Shown here: positions 9,215 through 18,553 of the stretch, piece by piece
How the letters are laid out: every line of letters begins with the position of its first letter
Position numbering within the stretch: the stretch's first letter is position 1
Source: Thermohalobaculum sp039026375
Lineage (GTDB): Bacteria > Pseudomonadota > Alphaproteobacteria > Rhodobacterales > Rhodobacteraceae
Direction: 5' to 3'
DNA: 64,000 nucleotides
Assembly (NCBI GenBank): GCA_039026375.1
Contig: JBCCML010000004.1
Location: 83,466-147,465 of the forward strand
The notes under the pieces: generated by a model
Databases searched by the model: none
Seen by the model: only the letters and a program-made list of their open reading frames with translations
Told to the model about the DNA's origin: nothing
Made by a program: the position numbers and the translations under genes

Positions 9215-11959
9215 CTAATCCTCAGTCAGTTGGCGACGCGCCAGCTCGGCAAACGCGCCGTTCTTCGCCATCAAGGCGTCATAGGTTCCCAGCTCGACGA
9301 ACCGGCCATCCTGGAGGACGCAAATGCGATCTGCATTGCGAACGGTCGAGAGCCGGTGAGCAATCGTCACCCGTGTGACGGCCAACGCATCCAGGGTTTT
9401 GCTGACAACTGCTTGGGTTGCGTTGTCCAGAGCGGACGTCGCCTCATCAAAAAACAGGATGTTTGGTTTTGCCGCCAGTGCACGGGCAATCAGGATACGT
9501 TGGCGCTGACCGCCGGAAAGCGAGCCGGCACCTTCAGTGATGGGCGTGTGCACGCCCATGGCAAAGTACTCGAGATCGCGTGCTAAACCGGCCTTTTCGG
9601 CGGCCTCTAGGCAGTCGGCGAGGGAGGCATTCCCAGCGCCCCGGATGTTCTCCAGTATCGAACCGGCGAACAGCTGGCTTGCCTGAAGGACAACACCGAT
9701 CTGGCTGCGGACCCTGGTCAGGTCCAACCGGGTCAGATCCTGCCCGTCATATAGAATGGCGCCGCGTTGGGGGGCCTCGAACCCCAACAGCAGTCGAAGC
9801 AGCGTAGACTTCCCAGACCCGGACCCGCCAACGATTGCCATGTGCTGTCCCGGACGCACGTGAAAGTCGAGCCCGTTCAGGACGGGTGGCAGGCCTGTCG
9901 CGTAGCTGAAGACCAGGCCGGATCCCTCGATATCACCGGCAAGCCTGCCCGGATCCCCACGGCCCGGGTCAATCTCGGTCTCGGCCTCCAGTATCGGCTT
10001 TGCCCGCTCAACCAACGGCTGGGCCGAGTAGACCTGCAGCATGGCCTGGCTCAACCCGACAAAGGCACCCTGAAACGACCCGAACGCTGCAAGAAAGCCG
10101 ATGAAGACGCCGGCGGGCGCATCGACTGCTGCCAGTGCCCCGGCACCGGCGAACAGGAACATCAATGTCATCGTTTGGTAGGCATCTGCGAACGCCCCAA
10201 AGTTCACCCCGACACGGCCACCGCGAACGGCGGCGGCCCTTTCGCGTCGATAGACGTCCAGCCAGCGATCAAGGGCACGTTCCTCTGCGGCAGTGGCCCG
10301 CAGCTTGCCTACGCCATCCAGCGTTTCATACGTCAGGCTCGCGATTTCACCGTCCAGTTTCGCGGCTTCCCGGATCGCTTCCATCTGCAAGATGCGGGCG
10401 ACGATAACCGCGATGATATAGCCAGCGACAAGCACGATCCCAATCAAGGCAAGGCCCGTGTCGTAGCTGAACAGCACCGCAAGATAGACGACCGACAGCA
10501 GCGCAGTCAGAACCGCGCTCATCAGAATGCCGACAGCCAGCTGGCGCATCGCTTCGACGTTTTCGAGCCGTTGGTTCAAGTCGCCAGCGGCGTAATCCTT
10601 GAAGAACCGCGTCGGCAGGCGCAGCAGGCGGTCCGTCAATGCGGCACCCAGAGCCGTTGCCCCGCGCCCCTCTATGCGAGCGGAGGCGATCCCGCTGGCC
10701 GAGTCCAGGACTGCCGAAATCAACGCCGAACATGCCAAAGCGATGCCAACCGCCATGAGCAGGCCTGCCATGCCTGCGGGGACGATGTCGGACAACAGCC
10801 ATGCAGTTGCCAACGGCACCAGAATTCCCAGCACGGCGCCAACCGCTGCAGCCATCGCAACAACGATGGAGTCACGACGATTGCCCTGCCGCATAATGTG
10901 GAATGCCAAAGACCAGATGCCGGTCACACGCGCGGGCAGCGGGGCCGAGACCGCATGCGCCGTATGCGCATAGTCCTCGGCGGCTTTGGCAGAGAGGCGG
11001 GCGCGACCGGGAACACGGTATCCCCGCCCGTCCCAAATCAGCGCGTCATAGGCATTATCGTTCGCTGCGCGCCGCACGACCAGCGGGCCCTGATCGCGGG
11101 CATGCCAACCTGCTTCTAGGGTGACTTGCCTTGCCCGCAGGCCCGCCACCCGACACAGTGCCGGCAGGGGCAGCGCGCTGCTTTCGGCGGTTATCACCGG
11201 CAGGTCTTCAACCTTCAGTCCGATCGCCTGGGCAATCTGTCGAACCGCCGCGACGCTTGCGCCGTCCGAGCCTTCGGCGGCGTCGGGATCACGGTTGAGC
11301 CGTGCCATCGCCGCATGATCTGATGCGAGAGCATGCGCTTCGTGAACTGACGTCAGGGATGCTATCACTGCAGAAATCGCGGGCAGAAGTTGGCCTGGGC
11401 CTAGCTCCGCAGTGGTGCGAACCGTGACCTTACCCGGGTCACTGGCGGTGACCCACAGCGAACCAGCAAGTACCGCAAGATCGGGTGCGGTGACGGCATC
11501 ACCGGTGCCACTCAGCTCCAAGGCCAAGCCCGGCCCCGGAAGCAACCAGTGCACAGAGTGTTTCGAGGTAAAGTGTTGACCTGTCTCGACGTCCACGGTC
11601 CCAGCTTGAACCTCCACACCATCCTGGGCAGGGCTGGGCAAACCGGATACGGCTTGTTTGATCCATTGCTCGGCGTCCCTCACCAAGTCCGAGGTATCGG
11701 TCACCGGTTCCAACCGGGCGCCTTCCGGGGCCACCAGTAACACGGTTGCCTCGGCAGCTGTTGGCGCAGGAAACGCGTGGGCACCTTCCTCGACAACGGC
11801 CAACAGCCGCCGCCCGCCGGGCCACGCCAGATACGCTTCGACCGAACCCTGCACGATCTGCCAAGCGGCGCCATCGGGCAGTTCCACCGGTGCGCCACCC
11901 TTCAGGATCAAAGGACCCGCTGGCGCCGTGACAGAACCTGGATCAAAGCGCGCGACCAT
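9215..11959 (-). CDS. NHLP-type bacteriocin export ABC transporter, second subunit
   Basis: A 914-residue fused permease/ATPase of the TIGR03797 type. The long N-terminal region (about 1-340) contains a degenerate cupin/cNMP-like part rather than a C39 peptidase. The membrane domain runs about 360-640 (SIVVAMAAAVGAVLGILVPLATAWLLSDIVP onward), followed by an ATPase with Walker A GGSGSGKST (about 720), signature LSGGQRQR, Walker B ILFFDEATSALD and the H-loop AHRLSTV. It begins one base after the stop of the peptidase-ABC gene. It should pair with that protein as a heterodimeric inner-membrane exporter. Confidence 0.9.
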   Translation of the reverse strand: MVARFDPGSVTAPAGPLILKGGAPVELPDGAAWQIVQGSVEAYLAWPGGRRLLAVVEEGAHAFPAPTAAEATVLLVAPEGARLEPVTDTSDLVRDAEQWIKQAVSGLPSPAQDGVEVQAGTVDVETGQHFTSKHSVHWLLPGPGLALELSGTGDAVTAPDLAVLAGSLWVTASDPGKVTVRTTAELGPGQLLPAISAVIASLTSVHEAHALASDHAAMARLNRDPDAAEGSDGASVAAVRQIAQAIGLKVEDLPVITAESSALPLPALCRVAGLRARQVTLEAGWHARDQGPLVVRRAANDNAYDALIWDGRGYRVPGRARLSAKAAEDYAHTAHAVSAPLPARVTGIWSLAFHIMRQGNRRDSIVVAMAAAVGAVLGILVPLATAWLLSDIVPAGMAGLLMAVGIALACSALISAVLDSASGIASARIEGRGATALGAALTDRLLRLPTRFFKDYAAGDLNQRLENVEAMRQLAVGILMSAVLTALLSVVYLAVLFSYDTGLALIGIVLVAGYIIAVIVARILQMEAIREAAKLDGEIASLTYETLDGVGKLRATAAEERALDRWLDVYRRERAAAVRGGRVGVNFGAFADAYQTMTLMFLFAGAGALAAVDAPAGVFIGFLAAFGSFQGAFVGLSQAMLQVYSAQPLVERAKPILEAETEIDPGRGDPGRLAGDIEGSGLVFSYATGLPPVLNGLDFHVRPGQHMAIVGGSGSGKSTLLRLLLGFEAPQRGAILYDGQDLTRLDLTRVRSQIGVVLQASQLFAGSILENIRGAGNASLADCLEAAEKAGLARDLEYFAMGVHTPITEGAGSLSGGQRQRILIARALAAKPNILFFDEATSALDNATQAVVSKTLDALAVTRVTIAHRLSTVRNADRICVLQDGRFVELGTYDALMAKNGAFAELARRQLTED

Positions 11960-11960
11960 C

Positions 11961-14111
11961 TCAGGCCTCGATCAGCCGGGCATAAAGCCCATCAGCAGCC
12001 AGGAGCGCTTCATGCTGTCCGCGCTCGGCCACTCGGCCCCGGTCAACGACGACGATCTCGTCACAGTCCCGGATTGCCGACAATCTGTGCGCGATGACAA
12101 CACATGTCGTCCCACGTTGCCGGATCGCTTCCATCACCTTCAGTTCAGTAACCGGATCCAACGCCGAGGTCGCCTCGTCCAACACAACAATCGACGGGTT
12201 GGTTGCAAGTGCGCGGGCAATTTCGATCCGTTGGCGCTCGCCACCCGAGAAGTTGCCGCCGCCCTCCGCAATCTCGGCATCGTAGCCCGAGGGCCGCGAC
12301 GAGATCGTCGCATGGATCTGAGCGTCATGGGTCGCCCGAATGATGTCGGTCTCGGGAATGGACGGATCCCACATCGTCAGGTTCTCGCGGACGGTACCTG
12401 CGAACAGTTTCACCTCTTGGCGAACGTAAGCGAGCCTGGCCGCTAACGCTTCGCGCGCCCAACCCGTGTGGGCTCTGCCACCGATGAGCACCTCTCCCTC
12501 GCGGGGTTGGACCTGGCCGGTGATCAGCTTTCCAATGGTCGACTTGCCCGAACCAGATGCGCCCACAATGGCAACGCGGGAGCCCGGTTTCAACTCCAGA
12601 TCCAGGCCGTCGATCAGCGGAGGTTCCAACGGTGCATAGCCGAAACTGACCGTCGAGAGCCTGATGGTGCCATCGGGCAGGGCATCTGTCAGCTGAGGCC
12701 GCTCTGGCGCGAATGCCGCATCAACTTCCTGTTCCAGAACGTCGTCCAGTCGCTGAGTGAATGACCGCAATTGCTGCAGCTCGGCCCCAAACCCAGCCAG
12801 GCCCGCGACCGGCGCTGAGAACGACGCCGCCAGGGATTGAAGCGCAACCAACTCGCCCAAGGTCAGATCGCCCTGCATGACGGAGTAACCACCACCGATC
12901 AGCACCGTCACGGCGATCAGCCCCGATAGCAGCGTGGGAAGAGGCGAAAACCAAGCCGAAATCCGTGCCGCTTCTTGGGTACCATTCGTGACATTGGCCA
13001 GCAGCCCGGTCCACCTGGCAAAGAGCATATCTTCGGCGCCCGAGGCCTTGAACGTTTCCATATCCCGAAGGCCGGCCACACGGGCGCCCATCATCTTGCC
13101 CTGTTCGATGGAGATCTTGCGATAGCGCTCGGACATCACGCGGGTCGATGCCAGCAGCACAATGACGTTCACTAGCGCCAGCGCCAACACAGCCAGCGCA
13201 ATTGGCACGTGATAAATCAGCATCGCGACGAAGAACAACGTTGCGGTGATCACATTCAGCGTTGCCTTTGCCAGATCGCCCGTCAGCAGACTGACCAACC
13301 CTTCGTTCAGCCGCATTCGATCAGCGATCTCGCCGGCAAAGCGCTGCTCGAAGAAGGCGATGGGCAGTTTCAGCATATGCCCGAACAGCTGACGCCCGGT
13401 GGCCAGAGTCATCGCCTCGCGCAGGCGCAACATCGCCATGCCTTGTGCACGGGTCAGGGTCAGCCGGACAGCAGCCGTCAGGGCCATGCCCACCAACAAG
13501 GGGACGAGCCAGTCATCCAGCGCTCGCACCAGCACATAGTCGACGAAGACCTGGCTGAATACTGGAACGATGATCCCTGGAATGACCAGCGCAAGGGCGG
13601 CGAAGAAAACGTAGAGGATCCCAGAACGAAACCCCTTCGTTCGGGCAATCAGCGATGGAACCAGCGGCGGGCGTGTGTCCCCGGGCCGAAACTCATCTGA
13701 CCGCTCGAAACACAGGACGACGCCTGTGAAACTGTCCGAGAACTCATCCAGTGTCTCTGTACGCCGGCCAGACGCCGGGTCGTTCAGGTAGACTGTCTTA
13801 CCGCTGACACCTTCCACCACCAGGAAGTGGTTGAAGTTCACGAAGGCAATCATGGGCCCGGACATGTCTGCCAGGTGCTGGGGTTCGGCCTTCATGCCCT
13901 TGGCCTTCAGGCCAAATGTCCTGGCAGCCTTCAGCAAGCTGGAGGCCTTGGCCCCATCGCGCGAAACACCGCAGAGGTTGCGCAGCTCATCGAGCGGGGC
14001 AAACCTGCCGAAGTGACCCAGCACCATCGCCAACGAGGCCGCGCCACACTCAGCGGCTTCCAATTGCAAGACACTGGGTGTCCGTGCGCGATTGCCGAGC
14101 AGACCTAACAA
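11961..14111 (-). CDS. peptidase-containing NHLP-type ABC transporter
   Basis: A 716-residue C39 peptidase/permease/ATPase (TIGR03796 type). The N-terminal peptidase has catalytic Cys22 in AAECGAASL, the His in FNHFLVVEG (about 95) and the Asp in VYLNDPASG (about 107); it would cleave a leader peptide at a double-glycine site during export. The TM domain spans about 165-440. The ATPase has GASGSGKST, FSGGERQR and VVLDEATSALD. The likely start is TTG at 14111, because a stop codon lies in frame just upstream. It follows the HlyD gene by 43 bp. No precursor peptide is seen nearby. Confidence 0.9.
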   Translation of the reverse strand: MLGLLGNRARTPSVLQLEAAECGAASLAMVLGHFGRFAPLDELRNLCGVSRDGAKASSLLKAARTFGLKAKGMKAEPQHLADMSGPMIAFVNFNHFLVVEGVSGKTVYLNDPASGRRTETLDEFSDSFTGVVLCFERSDEFRPGDTRPPLVPSLIARTKGFRSGILYVFFAALALVIPGIIVPVFSQVFVDYVLVRALDDWLVPLLVGMALTAAVRLTLTRAQGMAMLRLREAMTLATGRQLFGHMLKLPIAFFEQRFAGEIADRMRLNEGLVSLLTGDLAKATLNVITATLFFVAMLIYHVPIALAVLALALVNVIVLLASTRVMSERYRKISIEQGKMMGARVAGLRDMETFKASGAEDMLFARWTGLLANVTNGTQEAARISAWFSPLPTLLSGLIAVTVLIGGGYSVMQGDLTLGELVALQSLAASFSAPVAGLAGFGAELQQLRSFTQRLDDVLEQEVDAAFAPERPQLTDALPDGTIRLSTVSFGYAPLEPPLIDGLDLELKPGSRVAIVGASGSGKSTIGKLITGQVQPREGEVLIGGRAHTGWAREALAARLAYVRQEVKLFAGTVRENLTMWDPSIPETDIIRATHDAQIHATISSRPSGYDAEIAEGGGNFSGGERQRIEIARALATNPSIVVLDEATSALDPVTELKVMEAIRQRGTTCVVIAHRLSAIRDCDEIVVVDRGRVAERGQHEALLAADGLYARLIEA

Positions 14112-14154
14112 GCTCGGCTACCATTCGCGGCTATGTTCACCTCGGCGGACATCG

Positions 14155-15420
14155 TCAGCCGCCCTCGCCCGCAAACGCCTTTGTGGCGCCCGGAATGACC
14201 AGATCGATGATGGGCCGCTCGTCGATTACGACCTTACCCTCCAGCAGCGTTCCGGGCCCGACGCCGCCTGTTGGCCCCTGCGAAGCTGACCATTTGAAGC
14301 CGGTTGGTGTGTCAGGATCCAATGTGAGTTTTAGGCGGACCTCGATCGGCGCGCCACCCAGGGACAGCTGCTCGACCAACTGCACATTCTGCAGCACGCG
14401 CTCCATACCCTCGGGCGTGGCGGGCAATGGAGAGACCGAGACGACCTCTGCCTTGATATGCCCATACACTTCCTTCTCGACCGTCGTTGGCGCGATTTCT
14501 GCCAGCATCCCGGGCTCGACCCGCTTGCCATCGGCGGGCGGCACATACATCAACGCCTGCAGATCCCGGCCCAGCGCGTCCGGCGCCAGGGTGGCCAGCG
14601 CGCCACCAGCGGGCAGCACATCGCCCGGGTTGACCTTAATCTCGACGACCTGGCCAGTCCGGGTCGCGACAATGACCTTTTCTTCGTCTAACTGGGCACT
14701 GAGCCGGGCAATCTTGCGTTCCTGTTCCTCGATCGCCAGGCGATCCTCCAGCAGCTCGAAATCGCGCTGGGCCTGGCGTTCGGCCGCATCCAACCGGACA
14801 GATTGCGCATCGACATCCAGACCGGCCAAACGCTCGGCCAGATCGGCAACCGAGATCTGCGCCTCTATCAATCGCAGCTCCGGGACCACACCGCGCTCAG
14901 CCAGCGGTGCCAGCTTCTCTGCTCGACCGCGCAGCAGGATCATCCGCGCTTGAAGCGCCTCCTTAGTCTCGGTGATGGTTTGCAACCGTCGGTCATCAAC
15001 ATCCGCTTCGCGCTTGGCGCGCGCTACATGGGCTGTTTCCAGCCGTTCATACCGGTCCTGCAGGTCGATCAGTTGCGCTTCCGCGCCAAGCAACTCGCGG
15101 CGCAGTTCCGAGCGTGAGAGCGTCGCGACAACCTGACCAGCTTCAACGACATCGCCTGGTGAGATCATCACATCTTCCAGCAACCCGCCTTGCGCAGAGG
15201 ACAGTTCGACCAACCCGGCCCTATCAATCAGGATGCCTTGCGCCTGCACCTTTACCGGCGCTTTCGTCTGCACCGCCCAGACGACGCCGCCGGCGACGGC
15301 GATGAGAAATGCGACCAGCACCAACCATCCGGATGCACCAACCAAGCGGGTCGGCCGATCGGTCCGTTCAGGGCTGGCCATGCGCTCTAAGGCTGCCTTC
15401 CGGAAGATTTCGCGCGCCAT
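14155..15420 (-). CDS. HlyD-family periplasmic adaptor of NHLP bacteriocin system
   Basis: A 421-residue membrane fusion protein, first gene of the export operon. MAREIFRKAALERMASPERTDRP precedes one TM helix (GWLVLVAFLIAVAGGVVW, about 30-50), a lipoyl-like half (KVQAQGILI), a long coiled coil (about 90-240) and a C-terminal lipoyl/barrel part. The late FKWSASQGP segment is typical of the NHLP subfamily (TIGR03794). A GTG at 15438 is possible, but the ATG at 15420 has a G-rich site 5 bp upstream. It would bridge the two ABC proteins to an outer-membrane channel not encoded here. Confidence 0.88.
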   Translation of the reverse strand: MAREIFRKAALERMASPERTDRPTRLVGASGWLVLVAFLIAVAGGVVWAVQTKAPVKVQAQGILIDRAGLVELSSAQGGLLEDVMISPGDVVEAGQVVATLSRSELRRELLGAEAQLIDLQDRYERLETAHVARAKREADVDDRRLQTITETKEALQARMILLRGRAEKLAPLAERGVVPELRLIEAQISVADLAERLAGLDVDAQSVRLDAAERQAQRDFELLEDRLAIEEQERKIARLSAQLDEEKVIVATRTGQVVEIKVNPGDVLPAGGALATLAPDALGRDLQALMYVPPADGKRVEPGMLAEIAPTTVEKEVYGHIKAEVVSVSPLPATPEGMERVLQNVQLVEQLSLGGAPIEVRLKLTLDPDTPTGFKWSASQGPTGGVGPGTLLEGKVVIDERPIIDLVIPGATKAFAGEGG

Positions 15421-15486
15421 TGGCGCCCCCAGTTCCACCCGCGGCCCCCTGCCGCTGACGCAAGACTACCTCAGAAGATGCTGTGA

Positions 15487-15515
15487 ACAAAAGAAAACGG
15501 GCCCAGATGGGCCCG
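15487..15515 (-). terminator. Rho-independent terminator of the alkB-like gene
   Basis: On the minus strand a 7-bp GC stem (CGGGCCC / GGGCCCG, 4-nt loop) is followed by TTTTCTTTTG. It lies 30-60 bp after the alkB-like stop codon and ahead of the HlyD gene, so it separates the two units. Confidence 0.8.
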
Positions 15516-15546
15516 CCAATTGGTAGCACTGAGACGTCATCTACGC

Positions 15547-16683
15547 CTATGCGGCCGCAGGTGCCCCCTGAGGCACGGGATCTGTGCCGATCGTGCCGTT
15601 GTCATATGCCGTCCAGTCCGTGATGTCCGGGTAGAACTTCTCACGCCAGCGATCCACGCGTTTATCCATGACGCGGAACCAGATCGGCGGGTTGACCGCG
15701 AAGAAGATCATCAACGCGTAGCCGCACGGCAGTTGCGGCGCCTCATCCCAAGAAAAGTGCTGCAGCAATGGGAAACGGCGATCTGGGCGGTAGTGGTGAT
15801 CCGAGTGGCGCTGGAGATTGATCAGGAACCAGTTCGAGACCGTGTGAGAGGCGTTCCAGGAGTGGTGCGGTTGGACGCGTTCGAACTTTCCACGGCCCAG
15901 ATAGCGGCGCGTCAATCCATAGTGCTCGACATAGTTCACGGCTTCCAGCTGGTAGATTGCCATGAAGGCTTGCAGGCTGAACAGCACCAGTCCCCAAGCG
16001 CCGCCCAGCCAGAAGCAGAAGCCAGCGAACACCGCCAACCCGGCCATGTACCGCCACCAGGGGTTTGTTTTGTGCCAGACTGGTTTGCCCCGTCGGGTCA
16101 GTCGGCTGGCATCAATCTTCCACGCGTGGGTAATCGTGCCGAAGACTGCACGAACGAAAAATGCAAAGAAGTTCTCACCCTTGCGGGCCGTTACCGGGTC
16201 TTCCGGAGTGCCCACGGTGATGTGGTGCCCATGCACATGTTCGGTTGCGAAGTGCCCATAAGACACCATGGTCAGCAGATACTCGCCCGCCCAGCGTTCC
16301 CAGCGATTGCGCTGATGCACCAGTTCGTGGGCAAAGGTGATGCCGACGCCGCCCGTGGCAACGCCAAGACCAAGTGCGACGCCCACTTGCTCCCACGCTG
16401 ACAGGTGACCACCTTCGATCATCAGCCACATCACGGCGATGAACAGGATGGTCTGCAAGGGTACCCAGGACCACGTCACCATGTTGTACCACCAAAGAAC
16501 GTCGTCCTTGGTTGCGGTGTCCATGTTTTCAGTGTTCAGGCCCATGACGCGGTCAAGGACGGTCACACCGATCCAGCCCCACGCGAAGGGCAGGGCGATG
16601 AACCAACCGCCGAACCAGGCAGCAGCCAGGATCAACGGTACTGTTATATACGACACAAAGAACGGGAGCGCTTTCAGGAACAT
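15547..16683 (-). CDS. alkB: AlkB-type alkane 1-monooxygenase
   Basis: A 378-residue integral-membrane diiron hydroxylase that oxidises medium-chain n-alkanes, or related terminal methyl groups, to primary alcohols using rubredoxin as electron donor. All His clusters are present: HELVHQRNRWER (about 121), EHVHGHH (about 150), LQRHSDHH (about 290) and the family signature NYVEHYG (about 250). Six or so hydrophobic helices surround them. An AGGGGAAG site precedes the ATG. No rubredoxin or reductase gene is adjacent. It is monocistronic, with a terminator behind it and a CtrA-like site upstream. Substrate range cannot be read from the sequence. Confidence 0.92.
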   Translation of the reverse strand: MFLKALPFFVSYITVPLILAAAWFGGWFIALPFAWGWIGVTVLDRVMGLNTENMDTATKDDVLWWYNMVTWSWVPLQTILFIAVMWLMIEGGHLSAWEQVGVALGLGVATGGVGITFAHELVHQRNRWERWAGEYLLTMVSYGHFATEHVHGHHITVGTPEDPVTARKGENFFAFFVRAVFGTITHAWKIDASRLTRRGKPVWHKTNPWWRYMAGLAVFAGFCFWLGGAWGLVLFSLQAFMAIYQLEAVNYVEHYGLTRRYLGRGKFERVQPHHSWNASHTVSNWFLINLQRHSDHHYRPDRRFPLLQHFSWDEAPQLPCGYALMIFFAVNPPIWFRVMDKRVDRWREKFYPDITDWTAYDNGTIGTDPVPQGAPAAA

Positions 16684-16787
16684 ATACGTCTTCCCCTGGG
16701 ATGGGCCAGGATCATAGGCACACCCAAAAATCCCGGCAACGGTTAAAGCTCGGGATTGGAAGTGACGATATGGTTAATTTACCCACG

Positions 16788-16803
16788 TTAACGCCGGGTT
16801 AAC
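16788..16803. promoter_or_regulatory. candidate CtrA-binding site upstream of alkB
   Basis: TTAA-CGCCGGG-TTAAC matches the alphaproteobacterial CtrA consensus TTAA-N7-TTAAC exactly, including spacing. It lies about 105 bp upstream of the alkB start codon, and further TTAA half-sites occur at 16743 and 16774. Binding is inferred from the motif alone. Confidence 0.5.
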
Positions 16804-16840
16804 GCGGACGAAGGCCTTGGAGTATCGGAGGAGACACAGC

Positions 16841-17881
16841 CTAAGTTGCCACCAGTCGGAGAACCTTCGCGAAGACGGTCGGCATCTCTTTGGTTACGTC
16901 ACCTAGGGGTCGCATATCTCGTCGATCATCCGATACCCGCGCAACGTTCACAGACAAGCGCAGGTGGAAATGGGTGAACGTGTGGCGCACCTCCCCCCGC
17001 TCGTGCCAGTCCGCCTGGAAAGGCGGCGAGGGGTCCGGATCGTCTGACCAATCAGACGTTGGTACGGCCAGCATACCACCCAAAAGGCCCTTATCCGGTC
17101 GGCGCAGAACCCAGACCTGTTCTTCGTGGTTCACCGCGACCCAGGCAAACCCCTTTCGGATTGGCTTCACGGCCTTTGGTTTCTTCCGCGGCAGGGTGTC
17201 AGCGATGCCAGCAGCCCGCGCGTCACACGGGACCTGCCAGGGGCAAATGCCACATGCAGGCTTGGTCGGCGTGCAAAGGGTCGCACCAAGGTCCATCACC
17301 GCCTGCGCATAATCGCCCGGCCGCTGATCTGGGGTCATCAGTCCGGTCAATCGCCGCAGCTCGGGCTTCGCCTCTGGCAATGGCGTTTCAACGGCAAACA
17401 CCCGAGACATCACGCGCTCGACATTGCCATCCATCACGGCCGCCGGTCGATCAAAGGCAATGGCCGCGATCGCTGCTGCTGTGTACGGGCCGATTCCAGG
17501 TAACTTGAGAAGTTCCTCTTCCGTGTCCGGGAAGGCGCCGCGATATTGGTCGGCTACCATCTGAGCGCAGGCATGCAAGTTGCGGGCACGGGCATAGTAG
17601 CCAAGGCCTGCCCATTCCGCCAAAACATCCTCTCTGGGGGCGCAAGCCAGATCTTCCACACGTGGCCACAATCGAACGAACTTCAGAAAGTATGCTTTGA
17701 CCGTTGCGACCGTGGTCTGCTGCAGCATGATCTCGGACAGCCAGACATGATACGGGTCTGGTCGTATTCCAGCCTGGCGGTCTGCAGGGGCGACCCGCCA
17801 TGGCAAAACGCGCGCATGTCGGTCGTACCAGATCAAAAGATCTTCACAGCTCGCTCGCGTGCTTGTGATCATATCAGCCAA
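16841..17881 (-). CDS. mutY: A/G-specific adenine glycosylase
   Basis: A base-excision repair enzyme that removes A mispaired with 8-oxoG. The 346 residues show the LPWR motif (about 26), the HhH region LPGIGPYTAAAIAAIAFDRPAAVMDGNVERV (about 127-157, containing the catalytic Asp), the [4Fe-4S] ligands C-x6-C-x2-C-x5-C in CTPTKPACGICPWQVPC, and the C-terminal NUDIX-like 8-oxoG domain (about 235-346). The TTG at 17881 has GGAGG 7 bp upstream and is preferred; an in-frame ATG lies 9 bp downstream. It is divergent from dciA, in the order mutY-dciA-dsbA-smc that I associate with Rhodobacteraceae. Confidence 0.93.
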   Translation of the reverse strand: MADMITSTRASCEDLLIWYDRHARVLPWRVAPADRQAGIRPDPYHVWLSEIMLQQTTVATVKAYFLKFVRLWPRVEDLACAPREDVLAEWAGLGYYARARNLHACAQMVADQYRGAFPDTEEELLKLPGIGPYTAAAIAAIAFDRPAAVMDGNVERVMSRVFAVETPLPEAKPELRRLTGLMTPDQRPGDYAQAVMDLGATLCTPTKPACGICPWQVPCDARAAGIADTLPRKKPKAVKPIRKGFAWVAVNHEEQVWVLRRPDKGLLGGMLAVPTSDWSDDPDPSPPFQADWHERGEVRHTFTHFHLRLSVNVARVSDDRRDMRPLGDVTKEMPTVFAKVLRLVAT

Positions 17882-17968
17882 GCTCTAGCCTCCGGGCTTT
17901 GGTACACAGTCGCTGGAAAAGCTGTTTTGAAGCGTACCAGACTCAAGGAAGTGGCGGGCCGAAATCTC

Positions 17969-18544
17969 ATGGTGCGAGAAAACAAAAATAACCCAAGGAA
18001 GCCGATTGGCGGTCCCGCAAAACAGCGGCCTGGGCGCCCGTTCCATCGCGCCGCAAAGACGGCGCGCGCCGCCGTGCGCCGGGTTGCCGGCGATGCAGGC
18101 TTTGCCGAGGCAGATGTCCTGTTGCGCTGGTCCGAAATTGTTGGTGAAGACCTCGCCGGGCGCTGCCGCCCAATAAAGGTCAGGTACGGCGGGCGCGGCT
18201 CGTTGGGCGCCACACTGATCGTCCATGCCGACTCAGTCCGTGCGCCCGAGATAGAGCATTCCCGACGCGCGATCCTGGAGCGGGTCAACCAGTTCTACGG
18301 CTACCGGGCGGTTGCGCGCCTCAAGGTCACGCAATCCAGTGTCGCCCGGGGCTTTGCGGAAGGGGCGGCCCCATTTGATGGCAAACCGACAAGCCAGGAA
18401 CCGACGGCCGCCCAGCGTCGCAAGGCGGCAGATCTTGCCAACGATATCCAATCGCCCGGCCTGCGGGCCGCGCTAACAACCATGGGTGCCAATGTGCTTG
18501 CCGGTACCGGCGCCCGCGATACTTCAACCAAATCTGGTGATTAG
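17969..18544 (+). CDS. dciA: DUF721 protein, DciA-like replicative helicase loader
   Basis: A 191-residue basic protein. A disordered N-terminus (MVRENKNNPRKPIGG) precedes the DUF721 core, residues about 45-135, with the family pattern LLRWSEIVGEDLAGRCRPIKV, then LIVHADSVRAPEIEHSRRAILERVNQFYGY. DUF721 proteins include DciA, the ancestral partner that loads DnaB helicase in bacteria lacking DnaC/DnaI. The ORF is open far upstream, but the ATG at 17969 (or GTG at 17972) gives the family start. It is followed 9 bp later by the dsbA-like gene, so both are likely cotranscribed. Confidence 0.85.
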   Translation: MVRENKNNPRKPIGGPAKQRPGRPFHRAAKTARAAVRRVAGDAGFAEADVLLRWSEIVGEDLAGRCRPIKVRYGGRGSLGATLIVHADSVRAPEIEHSRRAILERVNQFYGYRAVARLKVTQSSVARGFAEGAAPFDGKPTSQEPTAAQRRKAADLANDIQSPGLRAALTTMGANVLAGTGARDTSTKSGD

Positions 18545-18553
18545 ACGAGGACC

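Noticed and set aside
9767..11119. 450-codon open frame on the plus strand opposite the second ABC gene
   Set aside because: Antisense to a clear ABC transporter; Gln/Arg/Cys-rich with no domain or ribosome site.
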